Assembly (NCBI GenBank): GCA_011049795.1
Contig: DRHD01000365.1
Location: 1-30,950 of the forward strand
DNA from: Porticoccus sp.
GTDB taxonomy: Bacteria > Pseudomonadota > Gammaproteobacteria > Pseudomonadales > Porticoccaceae
Direction of reading: 5' to 3'
DNA length: 30,950 bases
Shown: positions 29,537-30,950 of the stretch, piece by piece
Layout: the number at the start of each line of letters is the position of its first letter
How positions within the stretch are numbered: the first letter of the stretch is position 1
Position numbers and translations under genes: made by a program
The notes under the pieces: model-generated
Told to the model about the DNA's origin: nothing
The model's input: only the letters and a program-made list of their open reading frames with translations
Database searches by the model: none

Positions 29537-30038
29537 AATTGCCTACATCGCGCTGGGCAGCAACCTCGACAACCCACAACAGCAGGTACTGCAAGCCATC
29601 ACTGAACTGGATGCACTGCCAGATACCCACATTACCGCTGTATCACCTTGGTATCGCAGTTCTCCTATGGGGCCATCGGACCAGCCTGATTACATCAATG
29701 GTATTGCTGAACTGGAAACTGACTTAAACCCGCTTCCCTTGCTGAAAGCATTGCAAGGCATCGAAGATGCTCACCAGCGTGTCAGGCAGGAACGCTGGGG
29801 AGCCAGAACCCTTGATCTGGATATTTTGCTCTACGGTGATCAGGTCATCAATCATCCCGAGTTACAGATACCCCATCCGGGCATGACCACACGTAATTTT
29901 GTGCTATACCCGTTGGCCGATATTGCGCCACAACTGGTGCTACCAGACAAAATCTCCTTGGCAGAGCTCTTGGAAAGTTGCCCCTCAGAAGGTATCGTTC
30001 GCCACTCACCAGGAGGTATCTGTGGAACAACTGGCTAG
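29529..30038 (+). CDS. folK: 2-amino-4-hydroxy-6-hydroxymethyldihydropteridine diphosphokinase
   Basis: A 169-residue HPPK. It transfers pyrophosphate from ATP to 6-hydroxymethyl-dihydropterin in folate synthesis. The start at 29529 (MTEIAYIALGSNLDNPQQQV) is the family N-terminus with the LGSNL loop. A longer frame starting at 29343 lies inside pcnB and is rejected. The pterin/ATP-binding signature RWGARTLDLDILLYGDQ supplies the two magnesium aspartates, and HPGMTTRNFVLYPLADIAP completes the pattern. It overlaps pcnB by 8 bases and the following kinase gene by 17 bases, so the three are probably translated from one message. Confidence 0.95.
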   Translation: MTEIAYIALGSNLDNPQQQVLQAITELDALPDTHITAVSPWYRSSPMGPSDQPDYINGIAELETDLNPLPLLKALQGIEDAHQRVRQERWGARTLDLDILLYGDQVINHPELQIPHPGMTTRNFVLYPLADIAPQLVLPDKISLAELLESCPSEGIVRHSPGGICGTTG

Positions 30039-30705
30039 CGATCTGACTGTAGCTCTTCAAAGCGAGACATTTCCTCGCTTTATTGCCGTGGAGGGTCCTA
30101 TTGGCGTAGGAAAAACCACATTGGCAAAACGATTGGCGGCCCACTTTAACTATGAAACATTTCTGGAACAGGCGGATGAAAACCCTTTTCTGGAACGCTT
30201 TTATCAGGATCGCCGGGCCGGGGCGCTGCCCGCTCAATTATATTTTTTGTTTCAGCGTACCCGGCAAATTCAGGAAATTCGCCAAGGCGATATGTTTCAG
30301 CAAGTTCGGGTCTCTGACTTCATGATTGAAAAGGATCAGATTTTCGCCCAGGTAACGCTGGATGATGAAGAGCTGAAGCTCTATCAAACGGTCTATCAAC
30401 AATTAACCATTGATGCCCCAAGACCGGATTTGGTGATTTACCTGCAAGCCTCCACTGAAGTACTACTAGATCGTGTTCAGCACCGAGGTGTTCAGGCAGA
30501 GAAATCCATAGATGCCGATTACCTCAACCAACTCAATGAAGCCTATACTCGGTTTTTTTACTATTACGATGAAGCACCACTGTTGATTGTTAATGCCACA
30601 GATATTGACCTGGTCAACAGCAAACAGGATTACCAAAATCTGGTTGAATATATGCTCAACATCAAATCGGGGCGTCACTACTACAACCCCCGCCCCCACC
30701 TCTGA
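30022..30705 (+). CDS. Deoxynucleoside kinase (dGK/dAK family)
   Basis: A 227-residue P-loop kinase of the deoxynucleoside kinase family, which phosphorylates deoxynucleosides for salvage. The GTG start at 30022 is set by AGGAGG five bases upstream. A longer frame from 29899 would run through folK. Walker A is [14 protein letters not shown] near residue 27. [18 protein letters not shown] and the substrate-site [14 protein letters not shown] follow. The lid region is [14 protein letters not shown]. Bacterial relatives prefer deoxyadenosine or deoxyguanosine, but specificity is not readable here. It overlaps folK and is 14 bases before panB. The folK - kinase - panB order recurs in marine gammaproteobacteria, as far as I recall. 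Confidence 0.88.
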   Translation: MEQLASDLTVALQSETFPRFIAVEGPIGVGKTTLAKRLAAHFNYETFLEQADENPFLERFYQDRRAGALPAQLYFLFQRTRQIQEIRQGDMFQQVRVSDFMIEKDQIFAQVTLDDEELKLYQTVYQQLTIDAPRPDLVIYLQASTEVLLDRVQHRGVQAEKSIDADYLNQLNEAYTRFFYYYDEAPLLIVNATDIDLVNSKQDYQNLVEYMLNIKSGRHYYNPRPHL

Positions 30706-30719
30706 CAGGAATGCGGCTT

Positions 30720-30931
30720 ATGAAAACGGTCACTATTAACACCCTGAACACACTCAAGGAACAGGGCGAAAAATTTCCGGTGATTACCGCCTACGATGCC
30801 TCTTTTGCACGACTCATTGAGCACGCAGGTATTGAAGTCGTTCTGGTGGGAGACTCACTGGGCAACGTTATCCAAGGGTATGACAGTACGGTGCCCGTCA
30901 CTATGGACGATATGATTTACCATGTTGAGGC
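30720..30931 (+). CDS. panB: 3-methyl-2-oxobutanoate hydroxymethyltransferase, 5' part only
   Basis: The first ~70 residues of PanB (KPHMT), the first committed enzyme of pantothenate synthesis. It adds a hydroxymethyl group from methylene-tetrahydrofolate to 2-oxoisovalerate. [40 protein letters not shown] and [20 protein letters not shown] match the family start, including the magnesium aspartate of GDSLG. The ATG at 30720 is chosen because AGGA lies nine bases upstream. An ATG at 30711 is in frame but sits on the ribosome site. Native sequence ends about 30931. The residues that would follow (LLYTS) are read from adapter and are not real. Confidence 0.93.
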
Positions 30932-30950
30932 CTGTCTCTTATACACATCT
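30932..30950. other. Residual Tn5/Nextera mosaic-end adapter
   Basis: The final bases CTGTCTCTTATACACATCT are exactly the 19-bp Tn5 mosaic end used in Nextera library kits, read from the insert outwards. They interrupt panB mid-gene. This is sequencing-library residue at a contig end, not biology. Confidence 0.95.

Overview
The window reads as a chromosomal contig from a marine-type gammaproteobacterium. The evidence is the conserved core order (glnK / ubiK / yifB; rep; sfsA - aminotransferase - dksA - gluQRS - pcnB - folK - deoxynucleoside kinase - panB), a class I-like PHA synthase and very acidic exported proteins. The Pseudomonas/Cellvibrio-like order of the right half suggests a relative of Cellvibrionales or Oceanospirillales, but I cannot fix the genus. 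The last 19 bases are a Tn5/Nextera mosaic end, so the right edge is an untrimmed read or contig end and panB is cut there.

Layout. (1) 1-3505 is core. A leftward TorF-family porin - glnK - (amtB) unit lies behind a sigma54-type promoter and an NtrC-like inverted repeat. Rightward ubiK and yifB (comM) follow. (2) About 3506-19020 is an accessory island between yifB and phaC. Its skeleton is three diverged copies of the last codons of yifB plus downstream bases (C1 at 3464, C2 at 7389, C3 at 18921). Two of them are followed by an 80-bp repeat (R1, R2) that marks the left edge of a leftward gene block. Block A (3651-7276) holds small membrane and immunity-like genes, an Imm32-like gene, toxin-gene scraps, a CPBP-type membrane protein and one complete IS5/IS1182-like element. 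Block B (7541-18912) holds a 3269-residue exported Ig-CAP-DUF1566-RHS protein, its overlapping candidate immunity gene, a frameshifted toxin-tip relic, a lipoprotein and an HTH gene broken by one stop codon. (3) 19022-30931 is core again: phaC, rep, an HDOD protein, sfsA and an aminotransferase (both leftward), dksA, gluQRS, a candidate A-rich small RNA with a strong terminator, pcnB, folK, a deoxynucleoside kinase and the 5' part of panB.

How it fits together. The island looks like a polymorphic-toxin locus built by repeated insertion at the yifB 3' end, each arrival bringing its own version of the yifB tail. The live toxin candidate is the RHS protein. Its last ~117 residues are an unrecognised tip, followed by a 14-bp-overlapping small membrane protein that could be its immunity partner. 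Block A looks like a graveyard of older tips and orphan immunity genes. No integrase, CRISPR array, tRNA or rRNA was seen.
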